A DNA stretch of 64,000 nucleotides from Solanum dulcamara (GCF_947179165.1 NC_077237.1:60805523-60869522); one strand, 5' to 3'. Shown: positions 35,987 to 48,298, numbered from the stretch's first letter. Notes: generated by a model from the letters alone, not told the origin. Made by a program: numbers and translations.

Positions 35987-37054
35987 ATGCCTCCAAGAAT
36001 ACTACCATGGCCAAGGGTAAAAAATGTCAATGAGGCCCATGCTCCTCTGAATCCTCAAGAAAATTGTCCCTTACCTGAACAAGTGACTAACATGGAGTTA
36101 TGGATCGCCATTACTATGATAACCCAAGTGGTAGCCAACCAAAGGGTTACGGCTTCTCCTAATGTTCCTACTCCAGCATCAAGAGTGAGGGACTTTGCAT
36201 GAATGAACCCTTTGGAGTTTCATAGCTCAAAAATTGATGATGATCATCAAGAATTCATAGATGAGGTCTACTAGATAGTGAGCATTATGGAGGTGTCATC
36301 CGAAGAGAAAGCATATTTAGCACCCTATCAACTTAAGGGTGTTTCACAAGTGTATACCCACTGAAAGACAGAGAGGGTAGATGAAGGTCCTATTGAATGG
36401 GAAGCCTTCAAACATTCTTTTCTTGATCGTTTTTTCCCTCTTGAGTTAAGGGAAGCTAAAGTATTATAGTTTATAAATCTTTGACAAGGAAATATGGGAA
36501 TGAGGGACTATGCCCTAAAGTTTACTATGCTCTCCATGTATGCTCCTTCATTGGTTATCGATCCACGTGCCTGAATGAGTCAATTCATATCGGGGGTATC
36601 CGACTTGGTTGCTAAGGAATGTCATACTACTATGCATTTTAAGGAGATGGACATATCTTGACTTTCGCCGAACAAATTGTAGGAGAAAAGCTAAAGGAAA
36701 TGAGAATGAGGGATTCTAAGAGGGCTCAGTATATAGGTGGGTTTTCTAATGCTAGGACCGGTAGTGGTAGTAGTTTCAACAAGGCCAAAGTTCGGGGAAT
36801 AATTTTGCTATGTATAGGGTGTCATACCCTAAGGCTCAAGGGGAGGAGGTATGACTGCTAGTAGCCCTTCTTTTCCTAAGTGTGTAAAGTGTGGAAAGAA
36901 TCATAGAGGTAGATGCTTGATGGGAATGGGTGCTTGTTATGGATGTGGAAACATGGGCCATAAGCATTCCGAGTGTCCTTATGTTGCCAAAAATGGTAGA
37001 GAAGGTCGTCCTCAAGGAAGCCAAGTGCAAAAAGGTGTCCAAGCTCAACCTTAG
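35987..37054 (+). pseudogene. Gag of gypsy element D
   Basis: The ATG at 35987 opens MPPRILPWPRVKN; it lies about 200 bases past the primer site, the usual place for gag in this family. The core follows: NPLEFHSSKIDDDHQEFIDE, SEEKAYLAPYQLKGVS, WEAFKHSFLDRFFPLELREA, MGMRDYALKFTMLS. The first stop is TGA at 36200-36202, and more follow. The frame shifts near 36640 and returns by 36851. The nucleocapsid end is well kept: CVKCGKNHRGRC followed by an intact zinc knuckle CYGCGNMGHKHSEC (36935-36976, Cx2Cx4Hx4C). Gag packages element RNA into virus-like particles; this copy cannot be made whole. Confidence 0.92.
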
Positions 37055-37670
37055 GATAGTCAATGCAATAATCGATTCTTTGCTCTTCATGCTAGGAAAG
37101 AAGTGGATGAGACTTCCGTTGTGGTCACGGGTATGTTGAGATTCTTTAAATTTGATATTTATGCATTTCTTGATCGGGAAGCCAACTTGTCTTTTGTTAC
37201 TCCTTACCTTGCTATGAGATGTGATATATTCTCCGGGGTACAATTAGAACCTTTTTCGGATTACTCACATTGGTGATTCGGTAGTAGCTAAGAGAGTTTA
37301 TAGAAATTTTCCTATATTGGTCTTGCACAAAGTTATTCCATGTGATCTTGTTGAACTTGACATGACCGATTTTGACATCACTCTCGGTATGGATTGGTTA
37401 TAGACCTCTTATGTATCTATATGTTGTAGGACCCATGTGGTTAAATTTCACTTTCCTAATGATCCTATTCTCGAATGGAAAGGTAATGATTCAGTGGTTA
37501 AGGGTCGATTCATTTCATCACTTAAGGGCCGAAAATGATTTCCAATGGGTGAATCTATCATATTGTGTGAGTTAAGGATGTTGATTCCGAAACTCCTACT
37601 GTTGAGTCGGTCCCTATAGTTAATGAATTTCCCGATGTGTTTTCTGATGAATTGCTTGGTATTCCTCCCT
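37055..37670 (+). pseudogene. Protease and linker of element D
   Basis: Same frame as the zinc knuckle: FLDREANLSFVTPYLAM, in which the usual Asp-Ser/Thr-Gly active site has become Asp-Arg-Glu (Asp at 37172-37174). After a shift, traces of the LVELDMTDFDITLGMDWL block and of the VKFHFPNDPILEWKGNDSVV block are seen at 37340-37500, then VNEFPDVFSDELLGIPP at about 37615-37670. Several stops. The catalytic change alone would inactivate the protease. Confidence 0.85.
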
Positions 37671-38366
37671 AATGGAAAATTGACTTTGGCATAGATGTCC
37701 TTCCCGATACCCAACCTATTTCTATTCCTCCTTACCATATGGTTTCGGCAGAACTTAAGGAGTTGACGGACCAATTGAAGGATTTTTTGGAAAAGGGTTT
37801 TATAAGGCCAAGTATTTTACCAGTGGTGCTCCTGTGTTGTTTTTTAGGAAGAAGGATGGGTCACTCCGAATATGTATAGACTACCAGTAATTGAACAAGG
37901 TCACCGTGAACAACAAATATCCAATTTCAAGGATAGATAATTTGTTTGACCAATTACAAGGAGCAACTTACTTCTCTAAGATTGATCTCTGATCCGATTA
38001 TCATTAATTAAGTGTAAGAGAGTGTGATATTCCCAATATGGCATTTTGTACAAGGTATGGTCATTTCAAAAATGTAGTAATGTCATTTGGTTTAGCTAAT
38101 GCTCCTGCTATCTTTTTGGATTTGATAAATTATATTTTCAAGCCATACATGGACATGTTTTTCGTGCACTTCATTGATGATATCCTAATCTATTCTCGAG
38201 ATATGAAAGATCATATGGGTCACTTGAGGATTGTGTTGCAAACAATGAGAGAGAAGCAATTATTTGCCAAATTTAGTAAGTGTGAATTTTGGCTAAGAGA
38301 ATTTGAATTTCTTGGCCAAGTGGTGTCTGGTGATAGGATTAAATTAGATCTAAAGAAAATAGAGTT
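37671..38366 (+). pseudogene. Reverse transcriptase of element D, cut by element X
   Basis: Shows the IDFGIDVLPDTQPISIPPYH block and [20 protein letters not shown] (37680-37815), then in another frame the [20 protein letters not shown] block, FSKIDL, and from 38038 an open stretch with [16 protein letters not shown] and the catalytic FIDDIL (Asp pair 38176-38181), [20 protein letters not shown]. At 38366, inside the RT/RNase H connection, the coding text stops and the LTR of X begins. The open frame continues to 38439 only because it runs on into LTR sequence. Confidence 0.92.
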
Positions 38367-41300
38367 TGTCAATACCCAACCCCATAGGTCGCGACTAGGG
38401 TCCGACCTGGACCCCCGTATGCGTAATCGTCAAATATAGCCAAATCAAACTATGTGTAGCCCATGACCCCCTTATGCGTATCTATCAGCTATACTTAAGT
38501 TGAACCGTGTATGATGTGATGTTATACCCAAAGACCCCAATGGATCAAAACTTTTTCATGTGCATGTATCCTTTTTTATTCATACCATATCATGAAAAGG
38601 CACACGAGCCGACAAGGCTACCATAACATAAAAACATTTACAACGCGTCGCATAGGTGCAATTGAAACAAACTTCAAACAACCTAGATACACCTGTCTAC
38701 AGACCTCTAAGAGTATTAATTGTATCATATGGTGGGACAGGGCCCCCGCCGTACCCCTGAATAAACAAATATATACATCAAATGACCAACGTTAAAATTT
38801 AGGATCCAAAAAAGTGGATCACTTCCTACATAAGTGAATGGACATCCTACGTCGGTGGATCCCCCAAAATGAACATTTGTACCTGCGGCATGAAACGCAG
38901 CCCCTTGGAGAATGGGGGGTCAATATGACATATGAACTAAGTATGTAAAGAATGGACTGTAATAAGTAAAGTCATTACGAGAACAGAAGGTGTAAAAATG
39001 AGAAAAATATCCAGAATACCAAAATGTTTTTCATAACCACAGATAATGTATACAGAAAATATATGCCATATCCGTCCCCATTATGGGAATTGGTGAACAA
39101 ATTGTGGTCGCTGCCCCATCACTAGCGCCACAGCACATCATAACTCTAGAGTAGGGAATATCTCCGTAACAGATCATATCATATCAGATGGTCATATCAG
39201 ATCATAACATATCATATGTGTACATTCCACATCATAACTTCACAAATCCTATGTAGAGGTCGTACCTTCCCCCTCACATCGGGGCATGGCGAATAATATA
39301 GAGAAGTACATGTGATAACAAATCCTGACCCGAGCTTAGTGAAAGAAGCATTGAGGCATCCACAAGTGGAGTACTGAGAAACTATATGCAATTTAAATCA
39401 TATTTGAGACTCGATGTAATAATCAAAATGAGCTATCATCTATAATCAAGACAACAGTTATATCAAGTACCTTTTGAAAATTACTATGGGTTATATCAAA
39501 ATAGCACTTTTGGGAATCATATACACATATCAAGGCATAACAAATTTCTTTTGGAAAATCAAGAAGTTGGCCATCCTAGCGGCTCTACGAATAGGAACTT
39601 CCTTGGAATCATATAAAAGTCATGTACTTGCTTTATAAAAACCATGTCAATAAGGAATATTAGCTTTACATATTTGTGCCCAAAACATGCCAAGAGATAC
39701 AATAAGCTTACACTTATGCCGAAGACATGCCAAAAGAAAGTCTAAGCCTTGCATACTTATGCCAAAAACATGTCAAAAGAAGAAAACGTTAGCTTTATAT
39801 ACCTCTTACGGATTACTCTTAACACGTTCGCCTCGTCGTCTCTTGATCCTATTTAACATGTAATTAATACGAATATAAACCATCCCTGACTTTTCATCAT
39901 CTTAAGTTGCACACGAGTATTAATAGAACTCATTTCCTCGCTCGTCTTCTCGACTAGTTTAGCTAGTTAAGCAGTTAACGAAAATTGGGAAGCACCTCCC
40001 CTATAACATGCCTTATCCGAATTTCCAATTATATCCCTAATCACTACATACAACCAAAAACAACAACCTTCAGCTCATATACAAATAAAACATGGCAACA
40101 TTACACAACATAAGCTCCAAACAACTTGCTGAAAATTACGATACCAAAATAGGGTTTCTAGTCTTTATTTCGCAAAACATTTAATTATACGAAATGAGGG
40201 GTCGTGTCGATAAAACCAGAAGCCCAAAAACCTCTTTGAGAGTACTTTTAGTCACTTAAACACACCACCACACACCTGCAGCAGCACATCACAAGCACAA
40301 CACCTTGCTTCGACTACAATTTAACTATAGCGACTCCAATTTAGATTGTTTCTAATGTCAAGCATCCTTGTGCAATTTATATAATTCCATCCACATATAA
40401 AACGTTTAATACACTCCATAACCACAACATAAACTCCAAATTGAAAGAAAAACGCTTACCTTACCCGAAATTGGCCAAAGCTTGCCAGAACTCGCCTCGG
40501 AAGTTTCTTAATTGCGGCTAAAATGTTGTGTTTGTTTGCTATCCATTTTTTGCTTATACAAACCATAAATTTAAATTATTAAAACCTTAATAACAAGTAC
40601 AAAACCTTACCAAAACGTGAGAGAAGAGAACCAAGCTATACCTTGCTAAAAATTGTCTCGGAAGTTCTCTTAACATGCTGAAAATTAACGGACTGTTTGT
40701 ATCTCTTCCTTGCTGCCCCAAAATGATATTTTACATTGGTAAAAACCTCTATATCAACATATTATATCTTAAATAATTAATTTATGGAGCGAGAATTGGG
40801 GCCTTACCTTAAATTGGAGGGAACCCGTAGCTAGTCTCTCTAGCTCCTCTAGTTTTCTCTGAAAATTTGGCTAAGGAAAAGATGCTGAAATGAGAGATTA
40901 CTCATCCTAACATACATATATACCCTTTATTAGGAGGTGACATGTGTCAGCCCCCGAGGGTTGACACGTGGCAGTCCCCTATGGTGCCACCTCACAGCAT
41001 GAAGCTTCCTATATGCTGCCATATGGCAGTGGGGTCCACCTTAAGTAGGTGTGTCACATAATTGACCCTAAGTAGGTGCATCACCTTTTTGTCCAAGTAG
41101 GTGCATCACCTACTTGCTTCGAGTAGGCGCGTCGTTTCCTTATTTCTCTTTTGTGAGCTCGTAATGTTATCTCACTTCAAGAGCCTATGTATTCCTTGCT
41201 ACTTAAGGTCGACATCTACCCAACTAGCTTAGTATGTAAAATGTCCTAAGTAATAGCTTTCACAAGTAATTCGAGTCCTACGACTCACTACTTAACCTCC

Positions 41301-41496
41301 AACTTCTTTCGGATTCTTATATCCCAATTTCCAATCGTCTCTCTTATGGAGTATCTCCTTCTTCTTTCCTTAGGATTATTTGATAGATTTATAGATTATC
41401 TGACTCACATGACGACTTCTAAGAAACTTAAGATCCTTCCCAGAAACTTAAGAAGCTTAAGAAGCATCCCAAGGTACCAAAGTACGGGGTGTAGCA
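38367..41496 (-). repeat. 3' LTR of minus-strand main-family element X (3.13 kb)
   Basis: Reverse complement of the main-family LTR: on the minus strand it starts TGCTACACCCCGTACTTTGG at 41496 (TGC for TGT) and ends GGGGTTGGGTATTGACA at 38367. Conserved blocks are CACCTACTTG/CAAGTAGGTG repeats (41036-41130), G-box 40965-40970, the TATATA run near 40915, GGTGCTTCCCAATTT near 39990, a CCCC...GGGGGG hairpin near 38900, and GGTGGGACAGGGCCCCCGCC near 38731. Candidate 5-bp target sequence GAGTT lies at 38362-38366; its partner is outside the window. Confidence 0.9.
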
Positions 41497-41699
41497 TCCT
41501 TCCCCCCTTTAGAACATTCGTCCATGAATTTGAACCAAAAACTTCCTCTGGATCTTATACTGACTATATGGAGAGTTCCTTTATCCCATTGCCATAACAT
41601 ATACTTTCATCAAGAAATGATTATCAGAGTTCCAAAGGTTAGGATTACTTGTAGACGTAGGGAATAGGTACGGATACTTGTGTTTAATTTCCTCTTTCA
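41497..41699 (-). pseudogene. Last codons of pol plus purine tract of element X
   Basis: On the minus strand the bases from 41699 read WEVKEEIKHKYPYLF, the standard C-terminal end of this pol family (compare TWEAEADM.RYPHLF). Noncoding sequence with GGACGAATGTTCTAAAGGGG follows, and the purine tract meets the LTR at 41496. Everything of pol before this tail is missing and is replaced by a 5S-like segment (41700-41800). Confidence 0.82.
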
Positions 41700-41800
41700 C
41701 TTCCCAAGGGTAACCCATCCTAGTACTACTCCCGCCCAAACACGCTTAACTTTGGAGTTCTGATGGGATCCGGTGCGTTAATGCTGGTATGATCGCATCC
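41700..41800 (-). pseudogene. 5S rRNA-derived segment within element X
   Basis: The minus strand reads GGATGCGATCATACCAGCAT at 41800, followed by GCACCGGATCCCATCAGAAC, AAGTTAAGCGTGTTTGGGCG and GTAGTACTAGGATGGGTTAC. This follows the plant 5S rRNA from its first base to about base 101 with only about seven differences against the sequence as I recall it. The last 18 or so bases of 5S are missing. The 5S A-box and C-box promoter regions (AGTTAAGCG, ACTAGGATGGG) are present with minor changes. At its 3' side the bases TGGGAAGT belong equally to 5S and to the pol tail, so the join is at a shared 8-mer. It is part of a retrotransposon, not a 5S array: no second unit or spacer is present. Confidence 0.85.
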
Positions 41801-41808
41801 ATCCCTTA

Positions 41809-44800
41809 TGTTATACCCCGCACTTTTGTACATTGGAGCATGTTTTTTTCTAAAAGATTGTCGTGGGATCCATGTTATCTATGAAGTTCCACCCAAGTAG
41901 TAACGGTTGGAAATAGGGCTATAAGAATCCGGAAGGAGTTGGAGGCCAAGTAGTGAGTCATAGGACTCGACTTACTTGGGTAAGTTATCACTTTGGTTAT
42001 CCTAACCTAAGCTACTTGAGTACACGTCGAGCTTAAGTAGCAAGGAACACATAGGATCTTAAAGTGAGACGAGATTATGAAAGTATGAAAGAGAAATAAG
42101 GAGAATACGCACCTACTTAAAGCAAGCAGGTGATGAACCTACTTGAAACAAGTAGTTGACTCACCTATTTGGGGTGGACCCCACGCTGCCACATGGCAAC
42201 TTTGGGTTGGAAGTTCCGATGAAGTGGCAACCTAAGGGGCTTCCACGTGTCACCCCTAGGGGGCTTCCACGTGTCAGATCTTAAGCCAATGTATACATAT
42301 GTATTACATGAATCATAATTCAGTTCCTTATCCAAAAAAATCTTCAGCAAAGCTTAGAAACAAAAACCCTAAAGCTAAGGAGAAAAGGGTGACGGCTAGG
42401 AGGGAAAAAAAGAGTAAGTCCCAATTTCATTCTGTGAACTATTTATTCAAGGTATACGACAGCTAGATGATAGTTTTTAATAGCGTAAAATTACTATTTG
42501 GGGCAGCAAAGAAGTGACGTGAACAGCCAGAAACTTTCAGCATGTGAAGGAGGTTCCAAAGTAATTGTCAGCAAGTTTGGGAAGCCGTTTGTTAAGGTAT
42601 GGCTTGGTTCTATTAGCCCACGTTTTGGTAAGGATTTTTACATGATATTAAGGTGTTAATAATTTAAAATCATGGCTTGGAGCATAACCAAATGGATAAC
42701 AAGCAGTCCGCGCGATTTCAGCAAGTTTGAAGAGTTTCCAAGGCGCGATTTGGCAAGTTTTGGCCAGTTTCGGGTAAGATAAGGTTTCTCCTTTAAATTT
42801 GGACTTTATGGGGGTGTTTATGGAGTTTATTATGTAAATTTTAGCTGTATGTAAGTGTAAAAATTCTATAGAAATGCTTAACTCTCGAAACAAGCTAAAT
42901 TGGAGCCGCTATAGTTAAAATGTAGTCGAAATGAGGAGTTGTGCATGTGGGGTGCTGCTGCAGGTGTGTGATGTGTGTTTCAGGGACTAAAGGTATTCTA
43001 AAATAGGTGTGGTATCTTTTGGTTGTATCCAACCGACCCTCTATTTCATATAGTTAAAGGTTTTGCAAAATGGAAATTGGAAACCCTATTTTGGTATCGT
43101 GGTTTCGAGTGAGTCATTTGCACTTTGTGTTGTATTATGCTGGTGTGAACTGCTTGTACATGTGCTGAAGGTTTTTGTTGTTGCTTGGCTGTATTTTTTA
43201 GGAGTGTGATTGGAAATTCGGATAGGGCATGTTATAGGGGAGGTGATACCCGAATTCCGTTAACTTCTTAACTAACTAATAGACTAGTCGAGACTAGTCA
43301 AGAAAGACGAATAAGGAATTGATTCCTATAGGTGCTTAGTGGTAGATTTAGAATATTTAAAGTTAAATGTTATTAATATTAGTATTACCTTCGTATTAAA
43401 TAGGTCCAGAGGATGACGAGACAAGCCGGGTTAAAAGCAATCGATAAGAGGTATGTAAAGCCTATCTTTCCTTTCTTTTGGCATGTCTTCAAGTTAAGTA
43501 ATAAACAATGTGAGCTTGAGGGTAAATTGAATCCTAAATGCCAAGCATAATTAATGGTACTCATTTACTTCTTAATGAAAGCACTCTTACAGTAATTGAA
43601 TTAGGGATTCTCAATCCTTCCATACGTTAGGAAGTGATGAGTAGGTAAAGCTATCCTTCCTTTCTCTTAGCGTGTCTTAGTCTTAAGTATGATGTGTATA
43701 TGAAATGTGGGGAAAAATCTACTCATGAAGTCCGAACGTGATTCATGACTCCTACCTACTTCTTGAAGTGAGAGCTCTTATGCTAATTGAGTTATTGCCT
43801 CTCACTGTCTCCTAGATGATCAAAAGCAGAGGGTATGTAAAGCTAACTTTGTCTTGTTGTGGCATGTCTTAGCCATGAGTGGTGGGTATATGTAATGTGG
43901 AGATAGTTCAATTCTTAGAACCCCGGGCATAACTCGTTAATCTTATTCACTTCTTGATGTTAGAACTACTGCGATGGTTGAGTTATATTCTTGTAAGCCT
44001 TCTACATGATAAGAAGTAATACACGTAAAGCCTATCTCTTCCTTTTCTTGAAATGTCTTAAGGTAAGTGAAACGATATATGCTATGAGTTAGAGATAGTT
44101 CCATTTATAGATTCTAGATGTAACTCATGACTTGTACTCACTTTTGAATGATAAGGGCCTTGAAGTAGTTGAACTACAACCCTTGAGCCTTCTATAGGAT
44201 GAATACTGATGGGATGTGTAAGCTCTTATACCTAGGAGCTCTTGAACATGCTTTATGGTGATACATGAGGGACGTTTGACATGTTACCAAGTCTTACATG
44301 CACATATATGCATTGTTATGTGATATGTGGATCGGGTCATCGTTCCTTGGCACTATTAAATAATATGTATGCATGCAGATCAGGCCATTGTACCTCGGTA
44401 TTATCATGCGATATACGGATCGGGCCATCATTCCTTGTCATTATTATACAATATGTGGATCGGGCCATCGTTCCTCGACGCGTACTTGCTATATACATGG
44501 ATTGATATGTACATTCCATAGAGCTAATGGTACATATATGCTTATGATGACCAAATGATGTAGTTGTTACCCCGAGTCCCCGAATGGGCCGGATACACTA
44601 CGTGACGATAGTATGTATGCCTTTATTTTGTAAGATGTGGGTACAGTAGATGGCTAAATATTATACTTGCCCCTGTATCTCTATTTCACCGGTTGTCTCA
44701 GTTATGATATTTTATGCTTTATATACTCAATACATATATCATACTGACTCCTTTTCTTTGGGGCGCTGCATTTTATGCCCGTAGGTACAGATGTTTATTT

Positions 44801-45245
44801 TGGAGATTTGCCAGCTTAGGATTTCCGCTCAGCTATGTTGGAATTGCTCCACTATTCCAGAGCCTAGCTTTTGGGTACTGGTCCTGCGATGTGTATGTTT
44901 GTTTATTTAGGGGTATGGCGGGGGACCTGTCCCGCCATATGTTGTTGTTACTATTCTTAGAGATCTGTAGTCACGTGTATGTGGGTTAAGTGTAAGTTGT
45001 CTCAATTGTGTTTGTATGTCATGTTATAAGTGTTATCATGTTATAGCAGCCTTATCGTCTTGCGTGCCCTTTCACGTTATGATACAGGTGAAAGAGGCTA
45101 CAGTATACAAAAAGGTTTTTGACCCATTGGGGTTTTTGTGTATAGTATCATATCACACATGGTTTAACTTGACTATAGCTGATAGATACTTATATGGGGG
45201 TCTAGGTCAGACCCCAGTCATGGCCTACGGAGTTGGGTCATGACA
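41809..45245 (+). repeat. LTR S1, isolated main-family LTR (3.44 kb) inside X
   Basis: Starts TGTTATACCCCGCACTTTTG and ends GAGTTGGGTCATGACA. No primer site follows it and no purine tract precedes it; instead internal sequence of X lies on both sides, so it is best read as a solo LTR. The flanking 5-mers CCTTA (41804-41808) and TTTTA (45246-45250) differ only by two C-to-T changes, so a decayed target duplication is possible but unproven. It contains G-boxes 42244-42249 and 42268-42273, the GGATCGGGCC minisatellite (44325-44500), and a perfect ATGGCGGG...CCCGCCAT hairpin (44915-44938). Confidence 0.85.
44915..44938. other. Perfect 8-bp hairpin conserved in the LTR family
   Basis: ATGGCGGG (44915-44922) and CCCGCCAT (44931-44938) with an 8-base loop. 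Equivalent hairpins occur at about 19443-19470, 38728-38755 (X), 47965-47990, 55630-55656 and 60768-60792, with one or two mismatches. Confidence 0.75.
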
Positions 45246-45370
45246 TTTTATGGGATCTCGTTTGAAGTTTAAACCTTCCCATTTACATATGATATCATCA
45301 GTTTAATCTCTCTTACGCTTGTACTTCTCTTGTCCAGTTCCCCCCTTTTAGGGTGTATCTATGTAATTGT
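45246..45370 (-). mobile_element. Internal piece of element X between S1 and B
   Basis: On the minus strand it resembles A near 14278-14390 and B near 50075-50180: CCCTAAAAGGGGGGAACTGG, then AACGAGATCCC (A: AATAAGATCCC). It shows that X continues past S1. It ends with ATTGT, the target sequence duplicated by B. Confidence 0.75.
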
Positions 45371-48298
45371 TGTTACACCCCACACTTTTAAACTCGGAAT
45401 GTCTTATAAGTTTCTTAGACATTATCATGTGAGCCGTATATGCTACGACATTATCAAATGACTCTAAGAAAGGGAAAATGTGATACCCTATAGTAGAGAA
45501 GGTTGGAAATAGAGTCATAAGAATCCGGAAGGAATTGGAGGCCAAGTGATGAGTCGTAGGACTCGACTTACCTATGTAAGCTACTAACTTAGAAGTCTTA
45601 CATACTTGATCTACTTGAGGACATACCCAGCTTATGTAGCACAGATTACATAGGCTCCTAAAATAGGATGAGATTACAAACCCACGAGGAAGGGGAAAAG
45701 ACGACACATGTCAGCCAATAAAGGAGTGACACGTGGCAGCACCTCAAGCAAGTAGGTGACCCACCTTCTTGGGGTCAAGTAGGTGACCCACCTGCTTGGG
45801 GTAGGTGGACCCCCACGCCATGTGGCAGCCCCTTATTGGCAGCATGTATATGTTGGCCCAATGGGGGCCAAACACGTGTCACCCTTAGGGGCTGACACAT
45901 GTCACTCCCTAAGGAAACATATATCTATATGTCAAGTGACTCTTAGTCACATTTTCTATCCAAAACAGCAGCCAAAAAGAAAGGATAAATGTGAGAAGAG
46001 CAAAGGAGGCAGCCATGGTTTAGAAGAAACTAAGGTAGGTTTTGAACTTTCTCTCCGCAAATTACGGTGTTTCTAAACCACGTGGAGATGTATATATGTA
46101 TCTTACGATACCTACGGAACCATATCTTCATCTTTACACTTGGGAAACTTGGAAGAAAATAAGAAAGAAGAAGAGAAAAATGTTAGGGGTACAAGCTAGA
46201 GGGGCTACGGGTTGGGGCTGCCAAGGTAAGCCTCCGAGTTTCGTTCCGTGAATTAATTATTTTAGGTTTACCATGGTTATATAATATTGTTTTATAACCA
46301 AAAATTCCAATTTGGATCAGTGGAGAAGGGACATAAACAGCCTGCTTAATTTCAGCACGTTTGGAGAAGTTTCGAGTTGCAATTTGGTAGTTTTGGCCAA
46401 TTTCGGGTAAGGTAAGGTTTCTCCTCTTAATTTAGAGTTTATAGTATTGTTAATAAGTGTATTATATATTGTTTAAGAAGCTGTAAATGTGAAAAAATCA
46501 TAGAGATGCTTGACGTTCGAAATAAACTAAGTTGGAGTCGTTATAGTTGAATTGTCGTTGAAGTAAAGGGTTGTCTTGTGAGGTGCTGCTGCAGGGGTGT
46601 GGTGTTTTGTTGCTGGGCATAAATTTGTTCTAAAGGGGGTAGGGGTGCTGCTGGTTGCATCCAGATGACACCTCGTTTCGTATAATTAAAGGTGTTACAA
46701 AATAACTGCAGGTTGTTGTTGTTGGTTGGCTGTAGTTTTTAGGGATCTAATTGAAAGTTGGATAGGGAACATTATAGGGGAGGTGTTGCCCAATTTTCGT
46801 TAATGTCTTAACTAATTAAAGAACTACTTGAGGAGACAAACAAGGAAATAGGTTCCATGAATACTAAGGTGCAACCTAAGATGCTGGAAAGTTAAGAGTG
46901 GTTGACATTCGTATTACTTTCATGTTGAATAGGTTCAAAGGACGACGAGGCAAACGGGATAAAGAGTAACTCATAAGAGGTATGTGAAGCTCTCTCTTGG
47001 CATGTTTTTGACATATGTATGTAAAGCCTATCTTTTCTCTTCCTTTTGGCATGTCTTAGATGTAGGCTATGGATGATGAAAGTTTCGGGGCAACTTCACT
47101 CTTAGATTCTGAATATGACTTCAGGACTCTAAATCACTTTTGGATGTTAAGACTTTTAAAGTAGTTAAAATCCTACTCCTCGAGTCTTCTATATGACTGT
47201 ATAACAATTGATTCGACTAAGCTCTTTTTGTAAAAAAAAGAAAGGATCTGAGATAACCAACGCTCGGACTGCTACAAGAGATTTCATTATGGTATATGTC
47301 TAGGATTTCCAAAACTCCTTTTTAGATAGTCCTTAGTGACATTTAGAGGGTATACGTCATATACTTTCTGCCGTAATCTCTAGGGATGATTCACCTGAAG
47401 ACTTCATTGAGTCTCCGTTAATGATTTAAACTGTGTTTTGTTTCTCACTACTCTACTCGTGTATACTATAACACTTTTTTCATCGCGCTCGGGATGGGAA
47501 TGGTAATTGTGCACAATCTACTGCATTGTTTATCGCGCCCTCACTAGAGAGGTGGGTACGTATGTATATATATGGTGATATGATGATGTGTAGTAATAAG
47601 GAGATGATGGTACTACTAATATGATTCACCGGATCCCTAATAGGGCCGGCTATATTGAAAATTTGAGCATGCATGATTTTACTTTTCCAGGTACAGGTTT
47701 CTAATTTGATATTTTATCCTCTGCTTCTTTATTTCAGATATGCCTCTAGTCGTATTATGTTATGTTTTACATACTCAGTACATATGTCGTACTAACCCTC
47801 TTTTCTCGGGTGGGCTGCATTTATGACCGCAGGTACAGATACAGATTTTGTAGTCTATCAGCTTAGGATTCAGCTTAGCTTAGCTGAAAGAGTCTCCATT
47901 GTATCGGAGCCTATTTTTTGGTACTGACCACTGATGTATAGAAATGTTTTGTCTATTCTGGGGTACGGCGGGGGTTTGTCCTACCATATGTTGTCATTGA
48001 TATTATTAGTGGTCTGCAGACATGTATATGTGGGTTGTGTATATCAGTTTGATTCAGCTGGGTCTACATGATGTATGGTATATGTTATTATGTTATGGCA
48101 GCCTTGTCGGCTTGTATGCCCTTTTATGTTATGATACAAACGAAAAGGGCTACAGGTTTATAAAATTTTTATCGCCCAATGGGGCTCTATTGCATGATAT
48201 TGTCTTATTTACAGTTCAATTTGACCACAGCTGATAATTAGGTATACGGGGGGTCCAAGTCGGACCCCAGTCACGGCCTACAGGGTTGGGTCATGATA
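45371..48298 (+). repeat. 5' LTR of element B (2.93 kb)
   Basis: Starts TGTTACACCCCACACTTTTA and ends GGGTTGGGTCATGATA. It holds CACCTACTTG-type repeats (45758-45800), G-box 45873-45878, a TATA-like run near 45917-45930 and the GGGGAGGTGTTGCCC block (46778). Compared with the 3' LTR it lacks about 95 bases after GTGTTACAAAATAA (46702). The 46042-46251 frame and its counterpart at 58625-58948 are LTR leader sequence; see the rejected list. Confidence 0.92.

Noticed and set aside
41695..41805. A functional 5S rRNA gene.
   Set aside because: It lacks the last 18 or so bases, is single copy and is embedded in a retrotransposon; it is a derived segment.
41804..45250. A target duplication around LTR S1 (CCTTA and TTTTA).
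   Set aside because: Only three of five bases agree. Deamination could explain this, but it is not proof; S1 is kept as a probable solo LTR only from its lack of primer site and purine tract.
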